Below are positions 24,314 through 36,440 of a DNA stretch of 64,000 nt, piece by piece. The DNA comes from Drosophila persimilis (lineage: Eukaryota > Arthropoda > Insecta > Diptera > Drosophilidae): assembly GCF_003286085.1 (NCBI RefSeq), contig NW_020825298.1, forward strand, positions 1,798,001 through 1,862,000, written 5' to 3'. Position 1 is the stretch's first letter, and every line of letters begins with the position of its first letter. A model generated the notes under the pieces. It did no database searches. It was given only the letters and a program-made list of their open reading frames with translations, and was not told where the DNA came from. The position numbers were made by a program, and so were the translations under genes.

Positions 24314-27040
24314 GGTCACACATAAAGAGAGAGTAGTAGTTGTCATCTGGGTTTGTCATTAGCTCAAGAGAACATATCATGGGGAATTTATGTAAACTGC
24401 GTGTCAAATGGGGAGCGATTTGTCGCCTGAAAACGAAACAGGAAACTTGTGAACTACAAGGAAATTGCTGCTATTAGAGTTTTCAGAAATTGGTTTCCAT
24501 CAAAAAATTAAATTCCAGTAGACATGTGTGTGAAATAAGGAATGGTGTACACAAACTGGACTTGAAAAAGCTTGGACTTGAAAATGTCACAAAAAACGTT
24601 TATTAAGGTATTTTGGTTTGTTTATTCAATGGTAAAATATTATTATCCGCTCGCTGTGGCACTTACTCCGGCCTTCCAGCAATACATTTTTCATTGACAT
24701 ATTTCTCATATTTTTCATTAGCTCATTCATTTACATATGTCTACCAAAAACAATTGAATTGAATTTGCCTATCGATGTATCTAGAGGGAATCTTCCCTCC
24801 TTCCATCAGTTGGTTACAATAATTGATTGCTTTTTTTGGGAGCGGACTACATTCTGCCAGAGGGAAAAGACACATACATATTTCATTCGTCTGACATTCT
24901 CGTATTGCCGCCAAAAACTCCACTCTACTCAGACTCCGTACTTTGTGGTTCCCTACTAATTGGTCACTTGCCGTTCTCTGATTTATGTGTTCTTGCTAGC
25001 CGGCAATTTGTCCGGGTGTCCAGCATTTCGGCAAATATTGTCTTCCCAGACAGCAGAGAAAATATCATTTTGTTTTTTTGCAGGAAAATAATTTTTGAAA
25101 ACTTTTCATACACAGCCCAGTGTCGAGAACTGACAAAAGCAGGACCAGCCCAACACCGACATCGATAGCAGGATACCAGAGACCAGAGCCCAGGGCCCCA
25201 GGAAGGAGACCAATGCGTAACACTTGGGCCAAACAAACTTGTTTACACATTTTTGGTTGCTCAATTTCTACTGCCAACAGGCAAGCCAACGACAGCACTC
25301 CAACAACCAGAACCAGAACCATAGCTGGACCCAATCTCATTCCATTTCTTCCAACCAGCAAGTTGTTTGTCCTTGTTGCCCTTGCCGGTCTGTGGGTGGT
25401 GGCAGCAACAGCCTCTTGGCCTTCTCCAAGTTACTGTGGCACTCTCTTTTCTCTCTTTGTTGCCAGTGCACTCAGCAGCAATTGGTCTACCGTTTAAGCA
25501 GAAGAATGCACTAAAAATAATTCACGCTCGAAGCTTGCCAAAGGGGGGCAACCTCCTTGACCATGTGCCAGATCCAGAGGATTCGGTTCCGTTCCTGTTA
25601 CTGCTGCCTTGGCCGCATGCAAATGAGCTCCCGGCACGACTTTGCCCTGCTTTATGGCCTGATGCAGTTTCTTTTTTTACGAGTGCAGTGCTAAATTACA
25701 GTCGCGCATTAAGGCTAATCCATTGCAATGATGACGTTTAGTGGCCCCGGCGACAGTTGTGAGAAGTTTTTATGTCCCATAAAAATGCCACTGCACAGTG
25801 GGTGCCACTTGGCATTATACATATAGTAGAAAGAACACTACTAAAACGTTACTTTATTTTTACATCATAGCTACATATAACTCTTTATATATCTCTGCCA
25901 GTCCGAAAAATGCAAGGTGTATTTATTACCTAGTGTGATTTTAAAAATATAACCTTTTATGTTTACCGTGTCCTGCAATTTTCTCTGCTTCGTCCCACTG
26001 TCTACTTTTTACTGGTTAGATCCTGTCAGACCACATTAAATCCAAAATCCCAGAGCGATTTATCTTTCTGAAAGCTAAGTAAAAAATGACTCCAAATAAT
26101 AATTATACCAGCTTTAACTTTGTGCGGTATCAGAATCGTGACACTTCTTTCAGATTTGCACTTTTTCTATTTGGCTTGCTTTTATTCCACTGTTGCTGCT
26201 TTTTACTGGCTGGATGACGGCAGTCTTGTGCTAATTTCGATTTAATTTTATTTCAGCTTATATTTTTTATAGTCCACAACTTGGGTTGCAGTCGTGCAGG
26301 CGTTTGCCCTCACTGCCGACCCGCCTTGGCCCAACCCTCCTCCTCCTTCTCCACCCAGACCACGCACTCATACTCGTACGAATATGCCATGCATTTAGAT
26401 GAACATTTTCTGGTGTGCGAGAGTTTTTGCTATTCCATTCAATTACGGAGGCAGGCATGACCTGGTATGTCTATGTCTTATCGTCGGAGTCGGAGTCGGT
26501 GGGATGTGTGAGACCCAGGCTTTTATGCCTGACTGGAGCCTGTCACATTTGCTTATGCCTTGGCTTAGGTCAAATTATGTTTGACTATAAACGGCATGCG
26601 AAATTTTCGGACAAAGCCCAGGGCACATCAATTTTAATCAAAGGCCCCGAACGTGCTCTGCATGCCCAAGCGAGGATGGGAGGGCAGGTCCAATTCCCTG
26701 ATAAAGGCCTCATCATATCGTCGCATCAGGCGCAAAAGTTTGCAGCTCGGACAACACTTTTGAGAAGTCAAAGTGTAGCAGTAAATCAAAGCTAAGCCTC
26801 CAGCGTTGATGACCGTTCAACGTCACTTGAACGGGAAATAGAAGAAAGAATCGGGCGGTCAGAGGATGGGCCCAAAGGAGGGCAATGAGAGGGAGCTGTC
26901 TCACCCATTCTCGGGAATTGCATCTGTTTGCGAACTTTGAACTTGCACTGGCAGCGCCCAGCACCAGCTTAACCCTTTAATGCCTTTATCAGCTTTCACA
27001 TTTCACTGGGCGGGCTCCAGTAGGGAGGTTGTTGGGTTAT

Positions 27041-27063
27041 TATACCCTTGAAGAGGGTATATA
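27041..27063. repeat. TATACCC...GGGTATA palindrome
   Basis: TATACCCTT and AGAGGGTATA arms match the element at 13427, forming a short dispersed inverted repeat. Confidence 0.7.
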
Positions 27064-27272
27064 CAAATCTCTAAGGAATGAAGAACTAATGCCGCCAAGA
27101 TCGGATTACTTAAACATGCGTGCCATGTAAATGGCCTAGATGATAGATAAAAACTTGCATTATTCTATAGATATTTCACAATTAAATGCATTTCTACATA
27201 GTGCAATCCAATTGAATCTAAACGGAAACATAGCCCGGAAGGGTATCTACTCTGTCATCCCCTGCAGCTATC

Positions 27273-27294
27273 CTCTCTCTCTCTCTCTCTCTCT
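27273..27294. repeat. (CT)11 microsatellite
   Basis: Eleven uninterrupted CT units. On the other strand they are GAGA-factor-type sites. Confidence 0.9.
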
Positions 27295-28534
27295 TGTTTT
27301 GCCCTGTCTTGCCTCGAGCTCCGGCGATTGAACACTTTTTTCTCATCCTCCCGGGGGCTGGGCACTTGACCGCTGAAATCCCTTTTCCTAGACCAGACAT
27401 TTGGTGAGCTTCCTTTGAGTGGCGCCTGCAAGGGCAAATCAATGTCGCTTCGGCTTTAGGGTTTTGCCAGGAAACTGTTGCCTCTTAAGAAGTGAACCGA
27501 ATATTTCGGACTTTGTGTTGCATAATCATCATTCCATTTGGATGGCAAGCTCTACCAATTTGTCATCACGCCATCACTCACTCGTCCTGTAAGGCAAACC
27601 TACCGACTAGGGCTTAGCCCCTTGTGCTGTCCTCGCCCCATTACCTTACTATGACTTCATTGCGCCTGTCGCGTGGTTCTCGGAACAATGTGTCCCGTCT
27701 AATCCTTTTTGTGCCCGACTATCATTACCAGCTGCAACATAGTTGTGGTTATGCTTGACGAACCAGCACCGGCCTTCGCTAAGCAGCTTAGTCTTCGCTC
27801 CCTTCTGGCCTAGGCCACAACTTTGTCTCAATTTCAGCAATTGACATTCTGTTTCCGGTCGCCGCTTTAATATGTATAAGCTCACGGACAGGACTTCAAA
27901 GCCAACTGTCACTGTCTGACATTGACATTTAAATCGAGTGAAACCATACTTTATTCGGCCAGCAATCTGTCAGTGTCCCCAAGGGCAGGCTGTTTAACAA
28001 ATGTTTCTTTTTCCCCATCGCTACTTATTATGATAACTAATAGTGTGCTTGGGGTCATTTGGGTAGGCCGTTAGCAACTAAATCACACACAAAATGTGTT
28101 GGCCATTTGAATTCATGCATAAATATGCAGTAATAGACAGGACGAGTATTTAGAACTCACCCAGAACTATATCGAATAAATATTTAAAGTAAGATTCACT
28201 TTAAATGAAATCAAACGTCTTTTTTAACAACACAATGTCCCTTAAACAAATCCTCCCGCCGCAGCCAGGCATGTCTCTAAATTTAAGTTAACTTTTCAGG
28301 CATCCCAAAAATATACACTGTGGTATGGCCGTTTAAGGGATCCGAACTGTTTGTTTATATAACGGACAAACCGCAAAAACCATCGAATTTGGCAAAATGT
28401 CAGAATGCGGTTTTTGCCACTAAACTTTCCGTATTTACAGCCAAGGCAAAAGTTCAAAGGGCTGCGGTGAATGGATAAGTTTGTTAGCCATACAGAAAAA
28501 AAAACATTGACAAGGACGCAGAGCAGAGGAGGAT

Positions 28535-28576
28535 GCTGGCTGGTGCTGGTGCTGGTGTTGGTGTTGGTGCTGGCTG
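28535..28576. repeat. GGTGCT/GGTGTT minisatellite
   Basis: Hexamer repeats GGTGCT with GGTGTT variants. They create a false Leu-Val open frame. Confidence 0.85.
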
Positions 28577-28910
28577 AAAAGTTGCGCCAGCAAACATGTG
28601 TTGCAATGAGTTATAGTTTTCTTAGCCTTCACCGAAAATCAATAAACCAGGAGTTGCAGCAGTGGCAGACACAAGAGTGGAAGCCTGAGTAGGGGCAGAA
28701 CCTTCCTCTGGATCAGGACTTGCAGTAACAGTTTCCCATCCCGTACTCGTAATTTTCGAGAAGTCCAAACCAATTGCATTTCCGTTTGGCTGACACAAGC
28801 AGCTCCTAGGAGCTGCCCCTTCGCATGTGTTTGTGCGTGTGTGTGCTAATCGTTGCATATCAGTTACGCGTTGCACGTTCCGTTCCTGCCTTTTGCCGCC
28901 ATCTTTTTTC

Positions 28911-28934
28911 TGCAGGTTGCAGGTTGCAGGTTGC
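28911..28934. repeat. (TGCAGGT)n heptamer repeat
   Basis: Three and a half perfect TGCAGGT units. Confidence 0.85.
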
Positions 28935-29012
28935 ATCTGCTTATTGCCACATAAATCAACCAATATGCTAGACAGAGTTGCATGCCAAAAAAGGCATGAC
29001 TCTGCGTGGATA

Positions 29013-29034
29013 TGTGTGTGTGTGTGTGTGTGTG
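29013..29034. repeat. (TG)11 microsatellite
   Basis: Eleven uninterrupted TG units. Confidence 0.9.
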
Positions 29035-30286
29035 ACTGTCATGCCCCCTCCCCACCTGGAAGGATATACCGACTCCGCAGACTCCAGACGAAGCAGGGCA
29101 CGTGTTCCATCTCATTCGTAATATAAGTGGAATTCTGTCTGTTCCATCCTTGGGCCCCTTAACCCCTTGTCTTAGCAATATCCCCTTTTCAAGCTTCATC
29201 TTCCAGAAACATATGAAAACGAATGAACTATAAATCCTATAAAAAGTCGCAATCACTTAATAGTTTCCTCCTTCAAATTTCCAGTGACAGCAACGTTTGT
29301 GGAAGACAATGGAAGCGAGGTATCAATTTGTCAAATTTTTTAATGAATTATCTGTTATGCAATCTTCAAGGGAATTATCTTACAGCATAGGACCCAACAA
29401 AAAACAAAAAAAAAACAAAACGCATAAACTAAGTTTCGCTTGCACACACACCCCCTCTGGCAAACACAGCCGAAGGGAGGGAGAGCATCACTCATGACAG
29501 ACAGTAGTCGCATATATCCGTACATCAAACCAACTCGGCGTCACCGACACGGAAGTTGCCTTTGTATTTCCGGTTGTCTCACTGACGACGTCGCCATTGC
29601 CTCTGCCTCTGCCCCTGCCTCGACGTCGTCGCCTGTTTGTCGCCTGTCACACATTCACCCAACTTTCTCACAGATACACTCACATACAGTTGCAGAAATA
29701 CTCGTACAAATGTCTGCAATTTGCTGGCGTTCGCAGCAAATGAGATGCCAAAATAGTTGCGTTTATGGTTAACATTTGGGAGGTAAATGAGTTTTGCCCA
29801 TCCACTTGATGTTTCAGCCCGAGTTTCGGGTCTGTTCTGCACTTTCGGTTTAATTGTGGAGCTTTTGTGTGACATTTGCCAAAAAACGTTTGCACAGATC
29901 CCAGTGCCATTCGCTGGTGATTAAATTTTAAGTTTATGGCTTCATTTTTCCCCAGTCACCTCCGGGTGTGGAGCAGCTCACTAATTGAAATTGCTTTTTC
30001 GAAAGCATTTTAGGCATGCAGATACAAAGATGTCGTCATTTGGGACCACCAGCCCTTGGCATCAAATTAACTGATTATAATTTTTGGGGTCGAGCAGAGG
30101 AGCTCAAAACTGTCGCCGTTTGGCATGCCTGTCTGTGGCCTGCGTCCTGAGTCCTCTGCCATGCCATGCGAGTCCCTCGACAAATTTAGTTTGCCGCGCG
30201 GCCAAATTGAAAATCTGTTTGGGAAAACTAAATTGCTGTATAAATAGTTTAGTCGAGCTACAGCTGTGACCCACAAAGCCTGCCTT

Positions 30287-30336
30287 CCGTACCCGTACCC
30301 GTACCCGTACCCTTACCCGTACCCGCACCCGTGCCC
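30287..30336. repeat. GTACCC hexanucleotide array
   Basis: About eight GTACCC units, with substitutions in the later ones (TTACCC, GCACCC). The reverse strand reads as a false Arg-Val repeat. Confidence 0.9.
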
Positions 30337-31480
30337 AGAGCGTAGCTTATTAATCACCGCAGCCATGTTGATAGCCCCCGGCTGCCAAATGGAGCATCCA
30401 TCCAGCTATCTATTGGTGCCCTCCAATCCTTCCAACCGTGCAGTGTGCATTAGATTTTAATTGCACGTAATTCAACATGACTTGCTGCTGATGCGGGCTT
30501 CGAATGTGATGCTGCTCCTGACGCTGAGGAAAGCCGCATGTGCACTGGAATGTTGAATGCAGCAAGCTGCAATTGCCAGCGACAAGCGCTGTGGCAGCGG
30601 ATTTATTACTAAGGAAATGTGATTGACGTCGAGCACTTGGCATGGGTAATGTGCCACAAAATGAAAAGATTTTCTACCGCATCCTATCACACACAGATAC
30701 AGACACACACACAGAACAAATGAAACGTGCATGGCAATAAAAGCTATCAATAACTCTGCTCTAGATGTCAATTGATGGAAGGAACTCGAGGCATTCAACC
30801 ACAAATGCTGGCAGAGACCGGCAAACGACGAGTCATATGGCTCTGTGCAGAGTGTAAGCCAAGTGAAATCTGTTTTATAGGGTAACGTTATGCCAATCAA
30901 TTACAAAGTGGGAAAAGGAGTAAGCATGTCATCGTGCCGATAGAATAACAAATTGAAGTTCAAACAAGCTACGAGTCTTTGTTTAACTTTGTGGAATTCC
31001 TGGATTCAATGAATACCAATCTGGCTCAAACTCAATTTAGCTCTTTACAAACACATGGGCCATTTTAAGGCAATCAAATAATATAAAGAAAATATACAAA
31101 AATATCAAAATGGTGGTGCATTCCAAACAAACCCAAATATCAGCACAAGCCAGAAGACTCAAGCACCATAAATATAAGCCTTCATGGGAGCCTTAAAGTC
31201 CAAAAACTAATTTTTATATCAACTTTAAAGCACCATAACAGCAACAACAGCTATTAGAGCTCGTAAAAAACTTTCCTCTAGCGAGCTGCTTGCAAAAATT
31301 CTGTTCGACACAAAGCCATGAATGGGCCAAGCAGTTTGACAGCTGCTGATGGATATGGGAGAGAGCTGCAAACAGGACTATAACTATCCGTGTTGCTGGT
31401 ACTTTCGCCTGCTACAACTTTAATGCTGGGGGAACGGGTGCGGCACAAGAGCGAAATCAATACTGGATCCTGGATCATGG

Positions 31481-31516
31481 TCCTCGTCCTCGTCCTCGCC
31501 ATCGTCCTCGTCCTGC
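31481..31516. repeat. TCCTCG repeat
   Basis: Six near-identical TCCTCG units with one interruption. Confidence 0.85.
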
Positions 31517-34500
31517 TGCTAAACATCCCAGAGCAACACATAGAACCCGATAACAGGGCGCGGGATTTATTCCCAGCCAGGCCGGCAAAAGAATGGCTGC
31601 AGTAAAAATTGGCAGTGACAAGGAGCAGTATACGAGGTGGAAGCTGCCAGTGGCACGGTTTCTGTGGCGGTGGCAACAACTGGTGGCGCCACGAAACTGC
31701 GACGCCATTTGTCTGCCGAAATAGGAAGCAACACACATACACAGAAAATAAGAGAAGGAAAACCGTCTGGGCGTGACCTAGAAAAATAAAGTTGACGAAA
31801 CTTCAGGACTGGGGAAAGGAGAGTGTCTGCTGGAGAATGGGGAAAGGACGATGTCCGGGAAGGTTCCTTGAGGAATGGGCATCGGAGGAAGCCTCATGCG
31901 TGTGCGGCTATAATGAATTGATTTATTAGCATTCAATTTTTGCAGTATATAATTAGTTTTTGCTTGTGCAAATTGATTGAGCGTTCGATTGATGGTGAAC
32001 GCATTCATTAAAGCCAACTGCCGTGGCCGCGTAATGTTTATAATTTAATTAGTTTTCATTGAAGCCAATTTACCCAGGAATCGACAACTGTTTTCAATGT
32101 GCCCTGGCATGTCTTTGGTTTGTGAGTGAGAAATCAATTTTAATTAATTCTGATTAAAAGCATTTTAACACCAGATATGTGTGCAACCGCCATTAAGCCA
32201 TTCACAAGAGTTCTTTTGATGCACATTAAATTGGTTTATTACCATGTATATTTAAGGACTTTTTGCGGGAAATCGTGGAGATCCATAAATTACATTCGAG
32301 ATAAATCTAATTATCTTTTGGAAGTTAACTTTATTGAGTTTGAATTTAGTTTATGTTCAAATTCATCTCACAAATTTATTGCATAAGAGATCATTATTGT
32401 GGAAGGTTCAGTGTGTGCTCTCATTAAATGATTTAAGGGATTTTTGTCCATTAGGCCAATTCAAATAAAAACAAATTTGAACATTTAAGGCCCTACTTTT
32501 TCAAGGTCCTGTTTGCCCCGATGAGGAAAAGCGATGTCATCTAAGGCAAACTCTTATGAGACTGTCCAAAGAAAGATTCAAATTTGGAGTACTTTGAAGA
32601 TCCATTTTGCTTTCTTTGTTCTTTTTTATTCCAATTCCAAAATTCCCTTTTTTCATAAATCTCTTTTAATTTGTATATTTTATCAAGCATCTCGCTCAGT
32701 CGTTATTCAAAGCCCCCATTTAAGCAATGCCCTCACAGGACTTCCCTTTAAATATGTTATAATTTTAGCTGCATGACTCCATTGCGTTATTATTGATTTC
32801 CCATGGCTGCCAAAAGTTCTATAGAGGCTAGCCTCTTCAATGCCAGGAGGAGGTTGAGGGTCGCCTGGCGCCGTCTGGTCGCGGCGCTCCGTGAAGAGCA
32901 GAAAACAAATTGTAACCTTAACAGAAGAGGTGGCCGTTTCACCCCCAGAGCCCAGACAATAGACAGACAGGGACGTTCATTACGAGAGACGGAGCGTAGG
33001 AAAAACAAACAAGTTTTCCTTTGGCGACGGCGGCAGTCCTGCAGATAAAGCATAAAAGCTTTGCCAGCTTATTCTTTCGAAAAGGAAAATTGAACGCAGG
33101 AATAGGAATGGGTATTGGGGTTCATAGTGCCCTTCGGGAGGTACGAACCCAAGTTGAAAGGTCGAACCGCATTTGGCCAAGACAATTCTCGTGTGCGACA
33201 TGTTGGGCGTCATAATATTGCTAACACAATGGGCAGGATTAAGTGGGTCCAAAGTGCAGTGGGCTTGTGCCTGTGGCCAGGCCGTCTGCCGTTATTGTCC
33301 TTTGTCATTGCAGTCCCCGCCTCAGGCTGTTGCTTGTTTGTTGCGCTTTTGTGTCCACAACAACAGCAACAGCCCGGGCAAGAGGCAACAGTGGCAACTG
33401 CAAGTCCTTGTACGAGGAAATGGCGACATGTGTATGCCTTGTTCATTCTAGTGGTTTCGAGGAGCGACGACCCGCCAGAAGCGTGCAAGTCCCTTCCGTC
33501 GACTTTCAATACCGCTTTGCTTCTATATATTAATGCGCTTTGCAGTGATTCTCTGCCTGATTCGCATTCCAATTGCAAAGTAAATGCCTTAATGTGCTTA
33601 TCCTTTTAGCAACGGTTGGGCATTCGCTTAGAGTTTTGCCCTCCACTCTACATTCTCCACTATGCCGTTTTAACATTTTCCTCTTTAGTCTTGTTTTTTT
33701 CTCGCCGGCTGTGCAAATATTGTCCCTATCGCAGTCGTTTCGGTGTAACAATAATTTGAATTTGTTGTGGCACAGTGGAAGTGAGACCTGAGAAGGGCAT
33801 TTAACTTAAAGCTTAACTAAAATTAACTTCAAGCTAAAAATAGATCCGTGGTTTAATTTTAAATTTTTCCAAAGTTACCATTATGTACTTATATATATAG
33901 ATTGAGAAGAGCAAACCTTCGAAATTTACTATGATACTCTTGTTCTCGTTCATCATTCTGGCACTCGTTTTAAACTGGTTCACTCTTTTGTTTTCCACTT
34001 TTATCATTCCCTTTTCTTTATATTCCCTTTTGTAATACAACTCTTCTTAGTCTTAGTCCTATTCTTCCTCTCCGTTGCCACACTTTCTTGAGAAAGTCTT
34101 ATTCTTTGTTTCTCCCTCTTTGGTCATCCTGCATTTAATCTGCTTTTAATCTTCTTCCATCAGTTGTTATTTTGCTGTCAAATTCAATTTATACTTTCAA
34201 CTCTGCCGCACATTTTTCAGGATAAGTTTCCCCTAATGAATATATGTAAGTATGATTCACCGCAAAAGTTTGCTCATTAGCATAATATCTCAAGGAGCAA
34301 GTTAGCATCGATAATATCCATTGAACCACAGTGCAGAGGCTCCGACAGTTCCACAGTTGCGAGGTAGGATAGGCACTTATGGACCTGCATGGCATGTTTG
34401 TCTGGAATTCTCGTGTATATAGGCAGCGACTAAAATCCCGTCAATTTTCGCACTCTCACGCGTCACCGACCGATTTGGGATCCGATTGGGGTTTCAGGGG

Positions 34501-35521
34501 CCCCGTGTGAGTGTGTACAAGGAGCCAGTGAACCATTCAGCTGTCAAATATTTGCACTGTTGTTAAATTCCATCAATGGCTTGTCACACCGGAGTGACAC
34601 ACGTCACTGGCAGCTATACTTTTTCCCAAACGTTTTAAAACCATACCCTCCGTTAACTCATACATATGTACATCCGCATACCATTCGAAACTATGCTAAT
34701 TAACAAGCAATTAAGACAGCATGGAAATTTATTTTCAAAACACAGCTGTGGCGCGCAGATGATGAGCATTACGGACAACTATGGCAAGCAGAACTTTGCA
34801 GCGCCAGCCACAAAATGGAGGGCGGGGGACTTCCGCCCTGGCATTCCCTTATCGTCTAAGTGGCCGCCCACTTTGGCCATGGCAGAGAGCAAAAGTTTGG
34901 CTTATATGTATGTATGTATATACTATATAGCGAAGGGAATGGCGGAGTCGATGCCGAACGCCATTGTTTATTTAAGCCAATATCCGTTATTTAAGCTGAG
35001 CTTCCTTCCGCCCGACGTTTTGTTGTTGGAGTTGTCAGCTGTTTGTTCGGCTTTTGTTTGAAATATTTAGCGCTGGTGGAAAAGCAAATAGCAAAGAGAG
35101 CCTAGCCTCTATTTGGACAAAAGTTCAACAGACACAACAACCATATGGCCCCGACGGCTCGACTGTGGACAAAGTTTGGCCAAAAGGAAGTGTGAACTTT
35201 GCTGCCATTATATAAAGTTAGCTCCAAAGGAAACTCAAAGAGGACATGGCACTAAATTGGCGCCCCAAAATCCTTGACAAATTCGCCAACATTTGACCGC
35301 AAATTAGTGCAATTGAATAAGGGACGCAAAAAGAACAAATTATTCCACAAACATTTTAAAATATTAAAAACACACCGAAGCTAACAAAAACAATGCAATT
35401 TTTTTGAAACACAAAAACAGAGTAAATCGTCAACGGTGGCGTGGAATATGGAATAAACTTTCTAAATTTCAAGCAGGCCGTATATAATACGTCAGGTATT
35501 AACTAGATTCATATTTCAGGT

Positions 35522-35566
35522 TCATTCCCAACCGAATATTCAAGCGTACAACATCGAAAATATTTA
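35522..35566 (+). promoter_or_regulatory. Initiator plus TCE/ACA-CNAAATT element: predicted spermatocyte promoter
   Basis: A perfect initiator TCATTC lies at 35522-35527 (+1 = A at 35524). ACATCGAAAATATTTA at 35551-35566 therefore starts exactly at +28. This resembles the translational control element of Mst(3)CGP sperm genes (ACATC..AAAATTTA), which sits at +28. It also fits the ACA (+26/28/30) and CNAAATT motifs described for spermatocyte-specific promoters. A TATA-like TATATAAT at 35481 is about 41 bp upstream, too far for a standard TATA box. Confidence 0.55.
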
Positions 35567-35597
35567 CAAAATATATTCAGCAAAAAGTATTTTCAAC

Positions 35598-36440
35598 ATG
35601 CCCCCAAAACGTAAGATGACGAAGATGGTTAGTATTAATGAAGACAGTCAGTCGGAGCTCACCACAGACTCGGACGAATCTTGTACTGCTGTAGAAGGGA
35701 ATAAAAAACGAAGGCGATCTTGCAGCAGCTCCGACGACTTAGACCAGATGGCATGTACTTCAGAATCGTCCATAAACATGCCACTACAGGCTAAACGGCG
35801 CAAGACAGCCGCAGTCAGGCGTAGGCCGAAAACCTCCTCGGATAGTGACGATTACTCGATCGAATCTATCCACAGGACCCCAAAACGGACGGGAGGAGGG
35901 AGACCCAAAAAAGACGTTAAGAAAGCCCTCCCAAAGCGGAAGACTTCTGTTAACAAACGCTTGCCATCGAAAAGTGCTGGGGCCCCATGTAGCACCAAAA
36001 AAGAACCATCTCCAACATCGAAGTCTAAACCGAAGCAGCCAACAAACCCTCCATCCAAATCGTGCAAGCCCATATCAAATCAATCTGGAAAGGAAACCAT
36101 GCCGAAACCGGGAAAAACTGAAATGCCAAATGATAAGGCCGGAGCGCAGAAAGCAGCAAAAACTGAACCAGAAAAGAAATTCCGTTTCTGGCCATGGAGC
36201 CAACAGGAGACAACTCAGAACAACGATATGCTTTCCGATCAACCCGTCGCGACCGTATTGATGGACGGTGCTCATCTCAGTGAGGAGAAGCCGATGACAG
36301 AAAATGATATGCCCGAGATGACAGGCGAAGAAGCGGCCATGAAGCTGGATGTAATGAATCCAGAGAAACCAGACTTAATGCATCCGGAGATGACTGAAGA
36401 TGACGAGACAGAGGCCCTACCCGTAGACAACAAAAATTAA
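35598..36440 (+). CDS. Basic AT-hook-like nuclear protein with acidic tail, predicted testis-specific, 280 residues
   Basis: This is a single-exon frame with a good start context (CAACATG). Residues 1-125 are rich in Lys/Arg with Ser-Asp clusters: KKRRR 36-40, KRRK 66-69, RRRPK 74-78. An AT-hook-like TGGGRPKK (98-105) has its GRP core at 101-103. Residues 126-190 are Lys/Pro/Ser-rich, like linker-histone or protamine-like tails. An aromatic FRFWPW patch (195-200) precedes an acidic, Met-rich C-terminus (about 207-280). The protein is likely nuclear and DNA- or chromatin-binding, with casein-kinase-type SSSDD and SDSDD sites. I see no HMG box, so it is not of the MST-HMG protamine type. No homologue is recognised. 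The leader carries a sperm-gene-like element at +28, pointing to expression in spermatocytes and delayed translation in spermatids. Confidence 0.8.
   Translation: MPPKRKMTKMVSINEDSQSELTTDSDESCTAVEGNKKRRRSCSSSDDLDQMACTSESSINMPLQAKRRKTAAVRRRPKTSSDSDDYSIESIHRTPKRTGGGRPKKDVKKALPKRKTSVNKRLPSKSAGAPCSTKKEPSPTSKSKPKQPTNPPSKSCKPISNQSGKETMPKPGKTEMPNDKAGAQKAAKTEPEKKFRFWPWSQQETTQNNDMLSDQPVATVLMDGAHLSEEKPMTENDMPEMTGEEAAMKLDVMNPEKPDLMHPEMTEDDETEALPVDNKN

Larger units (their letters stand above)
21277..35480. other. Gene-poor non-coding DNA rich in simple repeats
   Basis: No supported gene occurs before the promoter at 35.5 kb. The segment contains CAG, GAGTC, CT, TG, TGCAGGT, GGTGCT, GTACCC and TCCTCG repeat tracts, a 14-bp palindrome at 24300 and a GGGTATA palindrome at 27041. 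Open frames up to about 160 codons appear, but several overlap on both strands and many are driven by the repeats. I treat them as chance. Confidence 0.5.

Noticed and set aside
34666-35061. 131-codon frame upstream of the 280-residue gene
   Set aside because: No initiator, no domain and poor codon pattern.
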